Positions 17,163 through 25,264 of a stretch of 54,717 nt of DNA are shown piece after piece. The notes below the pieces were generated by a model, which was given only the letters and a program-made list of their open reading frames with translations, was not told the DNA's origin and searched no databases. The position numbers and the translations under genes are program-made. Within the stretch, counting starts at the first letter, position 1. Every line of letters begins with the position of its first letter. Origin of the DNA: Flavobacteriales bacterium (GTDB lineage Bacteria; Bacteroidota; Bacteroidia; Flavobacteriales_G; Salibacteraceae). The stretch spans positions 1-54,717 of the forward strand of contig JABMOM010000030.1 in assembly GCA_013204105.1 (NCBI GenBank), read 5' to 3'.

Positions 17163-18200
17163 ATGAATACAATCAACAAAATCTCCCTCCTGCTATGCGC
17201 AGGCTTGGTTTTAAGTGCATCTGCACAGGCCAAGGATGAATACACCAAAGAGTGGAAGAAAGACTACACTGTGAATGCCGATGCGGCCTTCAAGCTGAAA
17301 AGCAAGTTCAGTGACGTCAACGTCACCACTTGGGACCAAAACACCATCTCTGTGCACTTCTTAGTGAAGGTGGACGAGAGCAATGAAGACAAGGCGCAAA
17401 AGGTCTTGGATGCAATATCTGTCAAGGAAGTCAGCGCCAGTTCAAGTGCAGTTTCTCTAGAAACAATACTTGAAGACAAGAATATGGATGATGTGACCAT
17501 CGTTTACACGATCAAGATGCCGTCCAGTATTCGAATTGACCTCGACAACGATTTCGGAAGCAGTTTTCTGGCTTCCATGTCTGCTCCGGTTACCGTGGAT
17601 ATTGATTACGGAAACTTACGGGCTGAAAAGCTGGAAGGAAAGGGCAATGTCTTGAACATGGATTTCAGCAGCGCTGAACTCGATGGACTTTCAGATGCCG
17701 AGGTTACTATGACCTATGGCAGCCTCGAAATAGACGATGCGGGAAAACTCGTTCTGAAAAGTTCTTTTTCAGCCATCGACATCGACCATGCTGTCTCTCT
17801 CGATGCAAAGTCGAGCTACGACGCCTTTGAGATCGATGATATCGGAAGCTTGTCCATGTCCAGTTCCTTTTCTTCCGCAGAGATCGATAAACTCTCTGGG
17901 GCGCTAAAAGCAGAGTTGGAATACGGAAGCTTAGAGGTAGACGAGATCGCAGCCGCGTTTACGACGGTCGATATTACAGGAGGCTTTTCGAGCATAGAAA
18001 TCGGTTTCGCCAATGGAGCTTCCTATGCCTTGAATGCGAAGGTGAAGGCTGGAGAAATAGAAGGTCCCGACAACATTGATGCGAAGGTCAAAGTCAGTCC
18101 AGACCATATGCAACGTATACTTGCTGGTACCGTTGGATCTTCGCCAGGTGCGCGAACTGTTACCATCGATATTTCCCAAGGGAGTGTAGAAATAGAATAA
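17163..18200 (+). CDS. Secreted DUF4097 beta-helix-like envelope protein
   Basis: 345 residues. The signal peptide is 1-23 (LLLCAGLVLSASAQA). The rest is a long run of short beta repeats rich in Ser, Asp and Ile (MTYGSLEIDDAGKLVLKSSF, then SYDAFEIDDIGSLSMSSSF). This is the pattern of DUF4097/DUF2807-type putative adhesins, which fold as right-handed beta-solenoids. It is the last gene of the sigma operon, which is closed by the terminator at 18224-18258. It is probably periplasmic or outer-surface; whether it is a sensor or an output of the sigma system cannot be told. It is a distant relative of the DUF2807 lipoprotein at 28434-29141. Confidence 0.88.
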   Translation: MNTINKISLLLCAGLVLSASAQAKDEYTKEWKKDYTVNADAAFKLKSKFSDVNVTTWDQNTISVHFLVKVDESNEDKAQKVLDAISVKEVSASSSAVSLETILEDKNMDDVTIVYTIKMPSSIRIDLDNDFGSSFLASMSAPVTVDIDYGNLRAEKLEGKGNVLNMDFSSAELDGLSDAEVTMTYGSLEIDDAGKLVLKSSFSAIDIDHAVSLDAKSSYDAFEIDDIGSLSMSSSFSSAEIDKLSGALKAELEYGSLEVDEIAAAFTTVDITGGFSSIEIGFANGASYALNAKVKAGEIEGPDNIDAKVKVSPDHMQRILAGTVGSSPGARTVTIDISQGSVEIE

Positions 18201-18223
18201 TTCCTCTTCGTTTAGTTAGGTTC

Positions 18224-18258
18224 AGAAAAGCCAGTCCTTCCATAGCGCTGGCTTTTCT
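18224..18258 (+). terminator. Strong rho-independent terminator
   Basis: Stem arms AGAAAAGCCAG (18224-18234) and CTGGCTTTTCT (18248-18258) form a perfect 11-bp stem with a 13-nt loop, followed by CTTTTAA. It ends the sigma/DUF4097 operon and may also serve the convergent thioesterase gene. Confidence 0.85.
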
Positions 18259-18281
18259 CTTTTAAACTTGTTTGAAGAAGT

Positions 18282-18719
18282 CTACTTCCTCAGTTTGTCT
18301 TTGGGCACTACAGCCATGGTGATTCGACTGATGCAAATCTTTTTTCCGTCTTCGTCTACGATCTCAATGCCCCAGACTTGCGATGATCTGCCAATATGGA
18401 TCGGTCGAGCAGTTCCAATTACGCGTCCTTTGGTAGCGGGACGCAGATGGTTGGCGTTGATTTCCATGCCTACGCAATAGTATTTATCTGGATCTACCGT
18501 AAGGTGTGCAGCCACACTCCCCAGACTCTCTGCCAAGGTTACAGACGCACCCCCATGGAGGATGCCATAAGGCTGCACGGTCCGATGATCTACTGGCATG
18601 GATCCTTTTATGTAGTCGTCTCCCAATTCGATCATGCGAATATCTAGTGCTTCCAACATCGTTCCCTTCCGCATCGTGTCTGCTTGTTCCACTGGAACTT
18701 CTTTAAACCATATCGCCAT
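18282..18719 (-). CDS. PaaI-type hotdog thioesterase
   Basis: 145 residues. The family signature QPYGILHGGASVTLAESLGSVAA (residues ~48-70) carries the HGG motif and the catalytic acidic residue in AES. It is followed by GMEINANHLRPATKGRVIGTARPIHIGRSSQVWGIEI. This is the hotdog fold that hydrolyses acyl-CoA thioesters; close families include the YdiI/MenI 1,4-dihydroxy-2-naphthoyl-CoA thioesterase of menaquinone synthesis and PaaI. The exact substrate is not settled by the sequence. It is cytoplasmic and monocistronic. It is divergent from ispE, with 200 bp between starts. Confidence 0.88.
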   Translation of the reverse strand: MAIWFKEVPVEQADTMRKGTMLEALDIRMIELGDDYIKGSMPVDHRTVQPYGILHGGASVTLAESLGSVAAHLTVDPDKYYCVGMEINANHLRPATKGRVIGTARPIHIGRSSQVWGIEIVDEDGKKICISRITMAVVPKDKLRK

Positions 18720-18919
18720 GTGCTTTGTGTTTCGCCCAAAGCTATTTATTGAGGAGGAAACGGAAAAATCATGGACGATTATTCATGCTTGATGGTTCTG
18801 GAACCCGAAGAGGAGATGATGTTAAGCGATCCGATTGCCGGAAAAAGTATCCATCCTTAGCTCGAATCGAGAAGATCCGACACCGAATTCCAATTCTCAT
18901 TCCTCATCTTCGCAATTCC

Positions 18920-19780
18920 ATGGTGGTATTCCCCAACATAAAGATCAACATCGGGCTCTACGTTACCGGAAAGAGACCGGATGGATATCACAACATTGAG
19001 TCTGTTTTTTATCCGGTTCAATGGAAGGAGAGCCTTGAGCTCACCGACCGAGATGAAGCAGCGTGGATCCATTCTGATATCGTCTCCAAGGCCGAATCTG
19101 GAAAAGTGCGCTTCATGAGTTATGGAATGGACATTCCTGGGAGTGCAGATCAGAACCTGTGCATCAAGGTCTACCAACGTTTAGAGGAATGGTTCAATCT
19201 TCCGCCGGTCGATATTCACTTGCTCAAAACGATTCCAATTGGAGCTGGATTGGGAGGTGGAAGCGCGGATGCGGCGTACACCTTAAAGGCGCTGAAGGAA
19301 TTCTTCTCGCTGACCCTTTCGGACAAAGAGGCCATGGACATCCTCGCAGAGATTGGAAGCGATTGCCCGTTCTTTTGGAAGAATGCACCGATGTACGTCT
19401 TCGGAAGGGGAGAGCGGATGCATTCGATCGACTTGGACCTGAGCGATTACTTTGCGTTGATCGTGAATCCTGGAATCCACATTTCGACCAAAGAGGCCTA
19501 TGCGGGCGTTCAACCTGGGCCGCCGCCGATTGACCTTACGCTTCTTTCTACATTGGACGTGGCGGATTGGAAAGGGGTTATCCAGAATGATTTTGAGAAG
19601 AGTGTGTTTCCAAACTACCCTATACTAGGGGATATCAAAGCAGAAATGTATTCCCTTGGTGCTGCCTATGCATCCATGACTGGCAGTGGTTCTAGCGTTT
19701 ATGGAATATTTAAAGAAGTCCCATCCCTTCCGGCGGAATGGGCGGGTTACGCGCATTGGAGTGGCCCGCTTACTCTTTGA
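18920..19780 (+). CDS. ispE: 4-diphosphocytidyl-2-C-methyl-D-erythritol kinase
   Basis: 286 residues from ATG 18920; the frame is open further upstream, but homology starts at MVVFPNIKINIGLYVTGKRPDGYHNI, the usual N-terminus. The GHMP-kinase ATP-binding loop is PIGAGLGGGSADAA. The C-terminal GHMP motif is SMTGSGSSVYGIF. IspE phosphorylates CDP-methylerythritol in the non-mevalonate isoprenoid pathway and is normally essential. Its 3' end overlaps the convergent CpeT-like gene by 11 bp. No other isoprenoid genes are nearby. Confidence 0.95.
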   Translation: MVVFPNIKINIGLYVTGKRPDGYHNIESVFYPVQWKESLELTDRDEAAWIHSDIVSKAESGKVRFMSYGMDIPGSADQNLCIKVYQRLEEWFNLPPVDIHLLKTIPIGAGLGGGSADAAYTLKALKEFFSLTLSDKEAMDILAEIGSDCPFFWKNAPMYVFGRGERMHSIDLDLSDYFALIVNPGIHISTKEAYAGVQPGPPPIDLTLLSTLDVADWKGVIQNDFEKSVFPNYPILGDIKAEMYSLGAAYASMTGSGSSVYGIFKEVPSLPAEWAGYAHWSGPLTL

Positions 19781-20378
19781 TAAAGACGTATCCACCTTGA
19801 GTTGGACCCCAGATTTGCTGGCCTTGATCGGTCCATCCGCGATTCCAGCTGACCATCATCCCTTCTGAAAGCGTAATCTCAGATGTAGCCAGCGTAGCTC
19901 CTTTCCAGTCGAAAGCACACCGGTCTTGGGTACTGCCAGCATAGGTTCCATTTGAATAGACAAAGCCGATGGTGCATCCATCTCGCAGTATTAAATTACT
20001 AGGAGACAGGCTTTTTACCAATTTCGGTTTGTCGGCGGCGCCAATCCATGCCTCTTCTTTCTCAGGGTCAAATACGGTTTGAATAAATTTATTCTTTCCG
20101 TTCATGACGAGCTGGTAGATCTCTCGGCGGTAGGTAACCTTCTCAGCATCAGAAGACTTTTGCTCCGCATAGATCCAAACGTCTTCTTCGTCTTTCCAAA
20201 TGCGGGTCAGCATTAAGGTGACTTCCAACGCATCCTCATCGATGGATTGTTCAGTAGCGGTATACGTCCCACACATGGTTTCTGTGAGCATGTTCAGGTC
20301 AGTTTCTTGCGGAAACTGTGCTAGGCATAGGATGGAAGGGAGGAAGCATGCTAAAACGAAGGCAAGTCTCAGTCTCAT
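19770..20378 (-). CDS. CpeT/CpcT-family protein, secreted
   Basis: 202 residues with a signal peptide (LAFVLACFLPSILCLAQ). The order TMCGTYTATEQSIDED, VTLMLTRIWKDEEDVWIYAEQ, VTYRREIYQLV, LRDGCTIGFVYSNGTYAGST, then the end WGPTQGGYVFIKE, is that of CpeT/CpcT phycobiliprotein lyases (DUF1001, a calycin-like barrel). In cyanobacteria these attach bilins to phycobiliproteins. Nothing here suggests phycobilisomes, so this exported version likely binds another ligand. It starts 17 bp after the stop of the unknown-family gene 20395-21822 on the same strand, suggesting one transcript. Confidence 0.8.
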   Translation of the reverse strand: MRLRLAFVLACFLPSILCLAQFPQETDLNMLTETMCGTYTATEQSIDEDALEVTLMLTRIWKDEEDVWIYAEQKSSDAEKVTYRREIYQLVMNGKNKFIQTVFDPEKEEAWIGAADKPKLVKSLSPSNLILRDGCTIGFVYSNGTYAGSTQDRCAFDWKGATLATSEITLSEGMMVSWNRGWTDQGQQIWGPTQGGYVFIKE

Positions 20379-20394
20379 ACCAGAAAGGTAGTGC

Positions 20395-21822
20395 TTATGC
20401 GGACTCTTTGTCCTCCACCATTTCGGGCTTCCAGCCGAAGAGATTTCCTTCCTTGATCATGTTTGCTACGATGCTTGGCACCATATATTCCCAGCCAGAT
20501 TCACAATCCTTGATCTTTTTGACCACGTGGTCTGAGAAGATGTTCAGAATGTCTTTGTTGGAGCAACGAATATTCTCCATCTTATCTTTTGCTCTTAAGT
20601 AGTCAATGAGATGGTAGATCGCCTTGTCTCCGAAATGGAGATTTTCGATGGTCTTGAGGCTCTCTCCATCTTTAGCAAGTGAAGGATAGACGTACAACTT
20701 CACATTCCTGCCAAATAGAATACCATAGGATTCCAGCAGTCTGCCTTTGAGCTGATCGTAATACTTATCATCAAAAATCAGGTCGAGGTTATCAACGCCT
20801 AGAATGACCCCAACTTTTCGGTTTCGAACCGAATCACTCAGGTAGGATACAAGCGTATAGTACTTCTGATAGTTGGAGATCAATACCGTGTAACCGAGGC
20901 TGCCGATGATATCTACTCTGTCGAGAAAGTCCTTTTCATCGATCCGACCATCCGCACTGAGGTCTTTGAGCGTCAGTTCAAACAATACTTGAATACGATC
21001 TACGTCAACGTCTTCCTCTTTTCGAAATTCCTTGAGGCCCATTTTTAACATGTCGAGATTGACATGGGTCAAAGGGCGGAAACGTCCGCGCAATACAAGG
21101 ATGTTTTTCTTGTAAAGAGCCTGAGAAGCTTGCAGAACGTCGCCATTCGGACCGAACAAGGCTGCGTCCGTCATTCCGTTTTTCACCAATAGTAAGCTCA
21201 GAATGCGATTGTCTACGTGATCGAAATCCGGCCCTGAGAGACGGAACATGTCGATCTCAACTCTTCCCTGACCCACTCCATCGAGCAGGCTGTTCAACAG
21301 CATTTCAGGATCATGCTTGTAGTGATATACCCCGTAGATCAAATTCACTCCCAGACGTCCAAGCGCCTTTTGTTGCATCAACCCATCGTTATCGTTCATG
21401 ATCACATGAAACACACATTCATTGGGTGGGCTATCTGGCTCTAATTGAAAGCGTAATCCTACCCAACCGTGTCCTTTGTTGGTCTTGTAATAGTTAAGGA
21501 TCTCCACGGTGTTTGCAAACGAGAAGAAGCGCGTATCGTGCTTTCGTTGTTCGAGCTTGGATGCAAGGTTGGAAAACTCTTTATCCAACATGGTGAGCAA
21601 TCGAGGCTCTGCCACGTACTTCTTGGAGGCTCCATAAGCAGAGTCCGATATCTTCATGTCGTAGGCCGAAGTAGCCAAGGCGATGGTGCCCGACGCACCT
21701 CCGGCGGCGAAGAAATTGGCAGAGACTTCTTGTCCTGCTCCGATTTCTGCGAAAGACCCATAAATGGATGGATCCAAATTGATGCTTAACGCTTTTTCAC
21801 TGCTTCCGATCTGTCGTGTCAT
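20395..21822 (-). CDS. Conserved cytoplasmic protein of unknown function
   Basis: 475 residues with no signal peptide or membrane segment. The N-terminus contains SFAEIGAGQEVSANFFAAGG, followed by GTIALATSAYDMKISDSAYG, and later VEILNYYKTNKGHGWVGLRFQ and RLGVNLIYGVYHY. I recognise this pattern as a widespread bacterial family that automated pipelines often label TonB-dependent receptor or a nucleotide-related enzyme; neither fits, since there is no barrel or signal. It is likely a soluble enzyme or scaffold. It starts the transcript that continues into the CpeT-like gene and lies downstream of the terminator 21961-21994 of the PKD gene. Confidence 0.72.
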   Translation of the reverse strand: MTRQIGSSEKALSINLDPSIYGSFAEIGAGQEVSANFFAAGGASGTIALATSAYDMKISDSAYGASKKYVAEPRLLTMLDKEFSNLASKLEQRKHDTRFFSFANTVEILNYYKTNKGHGWVGLRFQLEPDSPPNECVFHVIMNDNDGLMQQKALGRLGVNLIYGVYHYKHDPEMLLNSLLDGVGQGRVEIDMFRLSGPDFDHVDNRILSLLLVKNGMTDAALFGPNGDVLQASQALYKKNILVLRGRFRPLTHVNLDMLKMGLKEFRKEEDVDVDRIQVLFELTLKDLSADGRIDEKDFLDRVDIIGSLGYTVLISNYQKYYTLVSYLSDSVRNRKVGVILGVDNLDLIFDDKYYDQLKGRLLESYGILFGRNVKLYVYPSLAKDGESLKTIENLHFGDKAIYHLIDYLRAKDKMENIRCSNKDILNIFSDHVVKKIKDCESGWEYMVPSIVANMIKEGNLFGWKPEMVEDKESA

Positions 21823-21960
21823 TGCACCTGGGTTCTGGTTGGCGTTTTCAAAGCTAAGGGCTTGTTCCTACTAAAACGATTCAATTCGACAAAGGTTGCG
21901 GCTGATACGATAGGTGATAGGGATTGTTTGTTAAACCATCAACGCTCGCCGGTTACTATG

Positions 21961-21994
21961 AAAAAAGCCCTTCCGAAAAAGACGAAAGGGCTTT
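21961..21994 (-). terminator. Rho-independent terminator of the PKD protein gene
   Basis: On the minus strand AAAGCCCTT (21994-21986) pairs with AAGGGCTTT (21972-21964), a 9-bp stem with a 13-nt loop, followed by a run of six T (complement of 21961-21966). It sits just after the stop at 22015 and insulates the unknown-family gene. Confidence 0.85.
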
Positions 21995-22014
21995 GAGTAA
22001 GGTTGATACTATCC

Positions 22015-24300
22015 TTATTGAATCACAATCGGAAGACGCGTGATGGAATCGTCGTCTGAAGTCAATTCGAGAAAGTAGATTCCCTGCGCCAGTGATGACA
22101 CATTGAATTCAAGTCCATTCGTCAGACGCGTGGCTTTGAGATCATTGATGCTACCATCTACGCTTACGAAGCGGTAAGATTGAATGTGTTTCGATCCATC
22201 TGACGATTTGATCTGCACAAAGTCAACGGCTGGGTTTGGCGCCACCACAAAACCGTTGGCCGACACTTCGTGTACCCCAACGGTTAGGTCATTCAACTCA
22301 ACATCGGAGCAATAGGGATTACTGCTACCGACTGTGTTTGATGCAATAAGGCATACTTCGAATGTTCCTCCAGTCAAGGGGAAGTTATAGGTGGGTTCTG
22401 CCACGATCGATGTGTCACCATTGTTCTCAAAGTCCCAGTGATAATCAGTAGCTGTAGGGTTACCGATCGCGGTAAGGTTCTCGAAGGTTACGATGTTGTT
22501 TACCTGCACTTCGTATTGGAACAAAGGAATCGGCAAGTAATTGACAATGTTCACGTTCTGGCAGGCCGTATCACTTCCGTAAGCATTGCTGGCGATGAGG
22601 CAGATATCATAGCTGCCAGCACTCCCATAGGTGTGCTCCGGTTCTTGCAATGTGCTAGAGTTTCCATCTCCAAGATCCCAAGACCACGATGTCGGATTGT
22701 AGAGCGAGAACTCATCCAATTGAATGCTTGGATCATTTGATTGATCTACTAGGAAAAGGGCAAGAGGTGCGGCATTTACCACGGTAACGTTTTCACAGTA
22801 GGCTTGACTTGAGCCTACGAAGTTGGTCGCTGTAAGACACACATTGTACGTTCCTGGGTTCTCATATGTGTGGGTCGGATGCTGGGCACTGCTCGTGTCG
22901 CCATCGTCAAAATCCCAATACCAGCTGGTAGGGTTTCCATTGGAAAGGTCCGTAAATGCTACTTCCGGGTCGTTCGTGGTGTCCGCTGTGAAGTAGGCAT
23001 CTGGAGGGGTCAGCGGATCCGTGGTGATGGCCCTGAAATGATAGGTGTATGATGAGCTCGACCAAGTGGAGCCATTGTAGGTATAGCCACGACCGTTTGA
23101 ACCAGAAGTTTCACAAACCCAAGCCTGTCCGGATGGCACGGTAAATCCAATGAAGATGTTTCCTTGTAGGCTATCGAGCTGGCTTTCGTAATCGCGTAGA
23201 TCGATACGCGTCATGCGCTGCGGTTCTAGAAGGTTGGCTTCTGGGAATACGTTGAATGGCGTGATTAGGTCAGTACCTGGTGTGCCACTATTGTTTGACC
23301 AAACGTGGATTTGAATACTGTCGTTCGGGTTGTTCACATCCGTATAATTTCGGATAAGCGCAGTAGTCAAAGTGGTTTGTCCACTCAGTGTAATTCTGTT
23401 TGCAACGCCGGATGTAAATCCGCCAGCGCTGAAGCTCTGCACAAAACTGACGGTACCATTGTCGTGCTTGATGTAGTTTCCGGAGATGTATTGGTAGATC
23501 TGTGAATTTGCAGCGTTCTGCTGGGCAGAAGAATCCACTGCATCAATAAAGTAATCGACATAGGCACCCGCATCTTGAGGTGGAATCGCAAAGGTGTAAA
23601 CATCACCGTTGGTGTCGATTGGGGTGATTACATTTTGTGGACCATTGTCGACGGTATAGGTTAACTCAGCTTGAGCCACTCCCGAAATATCCGTTATGGT
23701 TACTTCACGATAGTTGGTATCAGGCTCTCCTTCAAAATGTGGGTCTGGATCGTGCACGATCAGTGGAGGCGCATTGTCAGTGGTATCGCTGATGATCCTT
23801 AAGCTATCCATGTAAATTCCATACGCGGTATACCCAGCATCGCTGTACCAGCGGAAACGCAGTTTGACCTGACTGTTGCCTACCAACCCTCCTGCACTGA
23901 CAGAGAAATTCGTCCAAGTATTCAAGTTGTTCTCACCATTGAAGGTGTACATAGTGGTCCATGATGAACCGTTATTAGATGACATTTCTAAGTAGCAATA
24001 ATCGAATCCATTTTCGATATCGAACTTTAGTCGCATATGCACAGAAGCATCCAGTGCGGAGCTCAGATCCATTACGCTATCTAGCGTCGCATAGCTCGTG
24101 GTTGCATTTTGATAAAGACCAGATGGACTATCGGCAAGCGAGTAGGTACCGTTGTAAGCATAGGCGGAAGCAGTTCCCCAGCTTCCCGTGGTTGTCCAAT
24201 TGGACAGTCCATTTTCAAAGTCGTCGGCGTATTCCGTAGTCTGAGCCGCCAAGAAAAATGGACAAAGCAAAATCAAGAGAAGGGCGTAATATTGTTTCAT
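22015..24300 (-). CDS. PKD-repeat T9SS-sorted secreted protein
   Basis: 761 residues. The signal peptide is 1-19 (LLLILLCPFFLAAQ). Residues ~25-170 form a jelly-roll/MAM-like domain (DDFENGLSNWTTTGSWGTAS to YGIYMDSLRI). A second beta-rich region at ~190-270 resembles a surface beta domain (PPLIVHDPDPHFEGEPDT). Three PKD domains follow at ~441, 510 and 588, each with a W.WDFDDGD, WSWDLGDGN or YHWDFENNG core. A T9SS sorting domain closes the protein from ~680 (VAPNPAVDFVQI to GIYFLELTSDD). Such proteins are typically surface adhesins or parts of extracellular degradation machinery; no protease or glycosidase motif is visible. Confidence 0.88.
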   Translation of the reverse strand: MKQYYALLLILLCPFFLAAQTTEYADDFENGLSNWTTTGSWGTASAYAYNGTYSLADSPSGLYQNATTSYATLDSVMDLSSALDASVHMRLKFDIENGFDYCYLEMSSNNGSSWTTMYTFNGENNLNTWTNFSVSAGGLVGNSQVKLRFRWYSDAGYTAYGIYMDSLRIISDTTDNAPPLIVHDPDPHFEGEPDTNYREVTITDISGVAQAELTYTVDNGPQNVITPIDTNGDVYTFAIPPQDAGAYVDYFIDAVDSSAQQNAANSQIYQYISGNYIKHDNGTVSFVQSFSAGGFTSGVANRITLSGQTTLTTALIRNYTDVNNPNDSIQIHVWSNNSGTPGTDLITPFNVFPEANLLEPQRMTRIDLRDYESQLDSLQGNIFIGFTVPSGQAWVCETSGSNGRGYTYNGSTWSSSSYTYHFRAITTDPLTPPDAYFTADTTNDPEVAFTDLSNGNPTSWYWDFDDGDTSSAQHPTHTYENPGTYNVCLTATNFVGSSQAYCENVTVVNAAPLALFLVDQSNDPSIQLDEFSLYNPTSWSWDLGDGNSSTLQEPEHTYGSAGSYDICLIASNAYGSDTACQNVNIVNYLPIPLFQYEVQVNNIVTFENLTAIGNPTATDYHWDFENNGDTSIVAEPTYNFPLTGGTFEVCLIASNTVGSSNPYCSDVELNDLTVGVHEVSANGFVVAPNPAVDFVQIKSSDGSKHIQSYRFVSVDGSINDLKATRLTNGLEFNVSSLAQGIYFLELTSDDDSITRLPIVIQ

Positions 24301-24351
24301 TGGATAGTAGGATTTGTTCGAATTTACAAATCAAATTTGGTATTGAAAGGA

Positions 24352-24693
24352 ATGAAAGCATCAGAAGCGCAATTTTCAAATTTTCAAGCGCTTGATATTC
24401 GCGTTGGAACAATAGTCAGGGTAGAAGCCTTCCCAAAGGCTAGGAATCCAGCGTTTAAGCTTTGGGTAGATTTCGGTGCAGATGTCGGAGTGCTTCAGTC
24501 GAGTGCTCAAATCACTGAATTGTATGACGAACAAGCGCTCATTGATCGCCAAGTATTGGGAATCGTGAATTTTTCGAGCAAGCAGGTAGCAGACTTCATG
24601 AGCGAATGCCTCGTGCTGGGCGTGTACTCAGAGCAAGGTGTAGTTTTGCTTTCTGTAGAACGCCCTTGTGAGAACGGGGATAAATTGGGATGA
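24352..24693 (+). CDS. csaA: CsaA-type tRNA-binding protein
   Basis: 113 residues from ATG 24352, preceded by GAAAGGA, a fair ribosome site; upstream in-frame codons are excluded because homology begins at FSNFQALDIRVGTIVRVEAFPKAR. The single EMAP/tRNA-binding OB fold, with FKLWVDFG, QSSAQIT and FLVLGV-type strands and VLLSVERP near the end, has the ~110-residue length of CsaA. CsaA is a dimeric tRNA-binding protein that has also been described as a secretion chaperone. The next gene starts one base after its stop, so it heads a three-gene operon. Confidence 0.9.
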   Translation: MKASEAQFSNFQALDIRVGTIVRVEAFPKARNPAFKLWVDFGADVGVLQSSAQITELYDEQALIDRQVLGIVNFSSKQVADFMSECLVLGVYSEQGVVLLSVERPCENGDKLG

Positions 24694-24694
24694 G

Positions 24695-25264
24695 ATGACG
24701 ATACGAGAGTGGTGGGGGAAATCCTGGGCGAAGAACTTGGTCTTTTTTGGGATCATGTCCTTGCTGTTCTTTACCGAAATTGGCACTTGGGTGCAAGTAG
24801 AATTTACGCGTTGGCGATTGGATGCGCCGCAATACATCGAGTCCAAGGCACCGTCTCAAACGTTATATCGCTATGATATCCGCATCGAGGACGTGAATGG
24901 TGAAGTACAATCGCTTTCTGAATTCAAGGGTAAACCCGTCTTCCTCAATATGTGGGCAAGTTGGTGCGTTCCGTGCATTGCAGAGTTGCCAAGTTTGGAG
25001 GATCTGCAGGCTTCATTGCCTGAATTGACCTTCGTCTTCCTAAATTTTGAATCAAAAGAGGTCTTCGATCGCTTTGTAGCTTCCTCAAAATTCGAAGTGC
25101 CTTATTATCGGGTTACCACCCCTTTGCCGGGTGAACTCACTCCAAAGGCTATTCCAGCCTCCTACATCTTAGACGCAGATGGACAGGTGATTTATCAGTT
25201 CACGGGTGCGGCGGATTGGGCCAATCCAAAGGTGGCAGAACAGATAAAAAAATTACTAGAGTAG
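24695..25264 (+). CDS. Membrane-anchored TlpA/ResA-like thioredoxin
   Basis: 189 residues from ATG 24695, directly after the csaA stop (an in-frame codon at 24668 inside csaA is less likely). One N-terminal membrane segment (NLVFFGIMSLLFFTEIGTWV) anchors a periplasmic thioredoxin fold. The redox motif WCVPC (Cys91 and Cys94) lies in WASWCVPCIAELPSLEDL. The cis-Pro region is KAIPASYILDADGQVIYQF. Such proteins reduce disulfides, for example in cytochrome c maturation or envelope folding; the partner is not shown. It is translationally close to csaA and the ATP-grasp-like gene. Confidence 0.88.
   Translation: MTIREWWGKSWAKNLVFFGIMSLLFFTEIGTWVQVEFTRWRLDAPQYIESKAPSQTLYRYDIRIEDVNGEVQSLSEFKGKPVFLNMWASWCVPCIAELPSLEDLQASLPELTFVFLNFESKEVFDRFVASSKFEVPYYRVTTPLPGELTPKAIPASYILDADGQVIYQFTGAADWANPKVAEQIKKLLE

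Noticed and set aside
19770-20378. A true phycobilisome lyase role for the CpeT-like protein
   Set aside because: No phycobiliprotein or photosynthesis gene is present, and the protein has a signal peptide, so the family name should not be read as its function.
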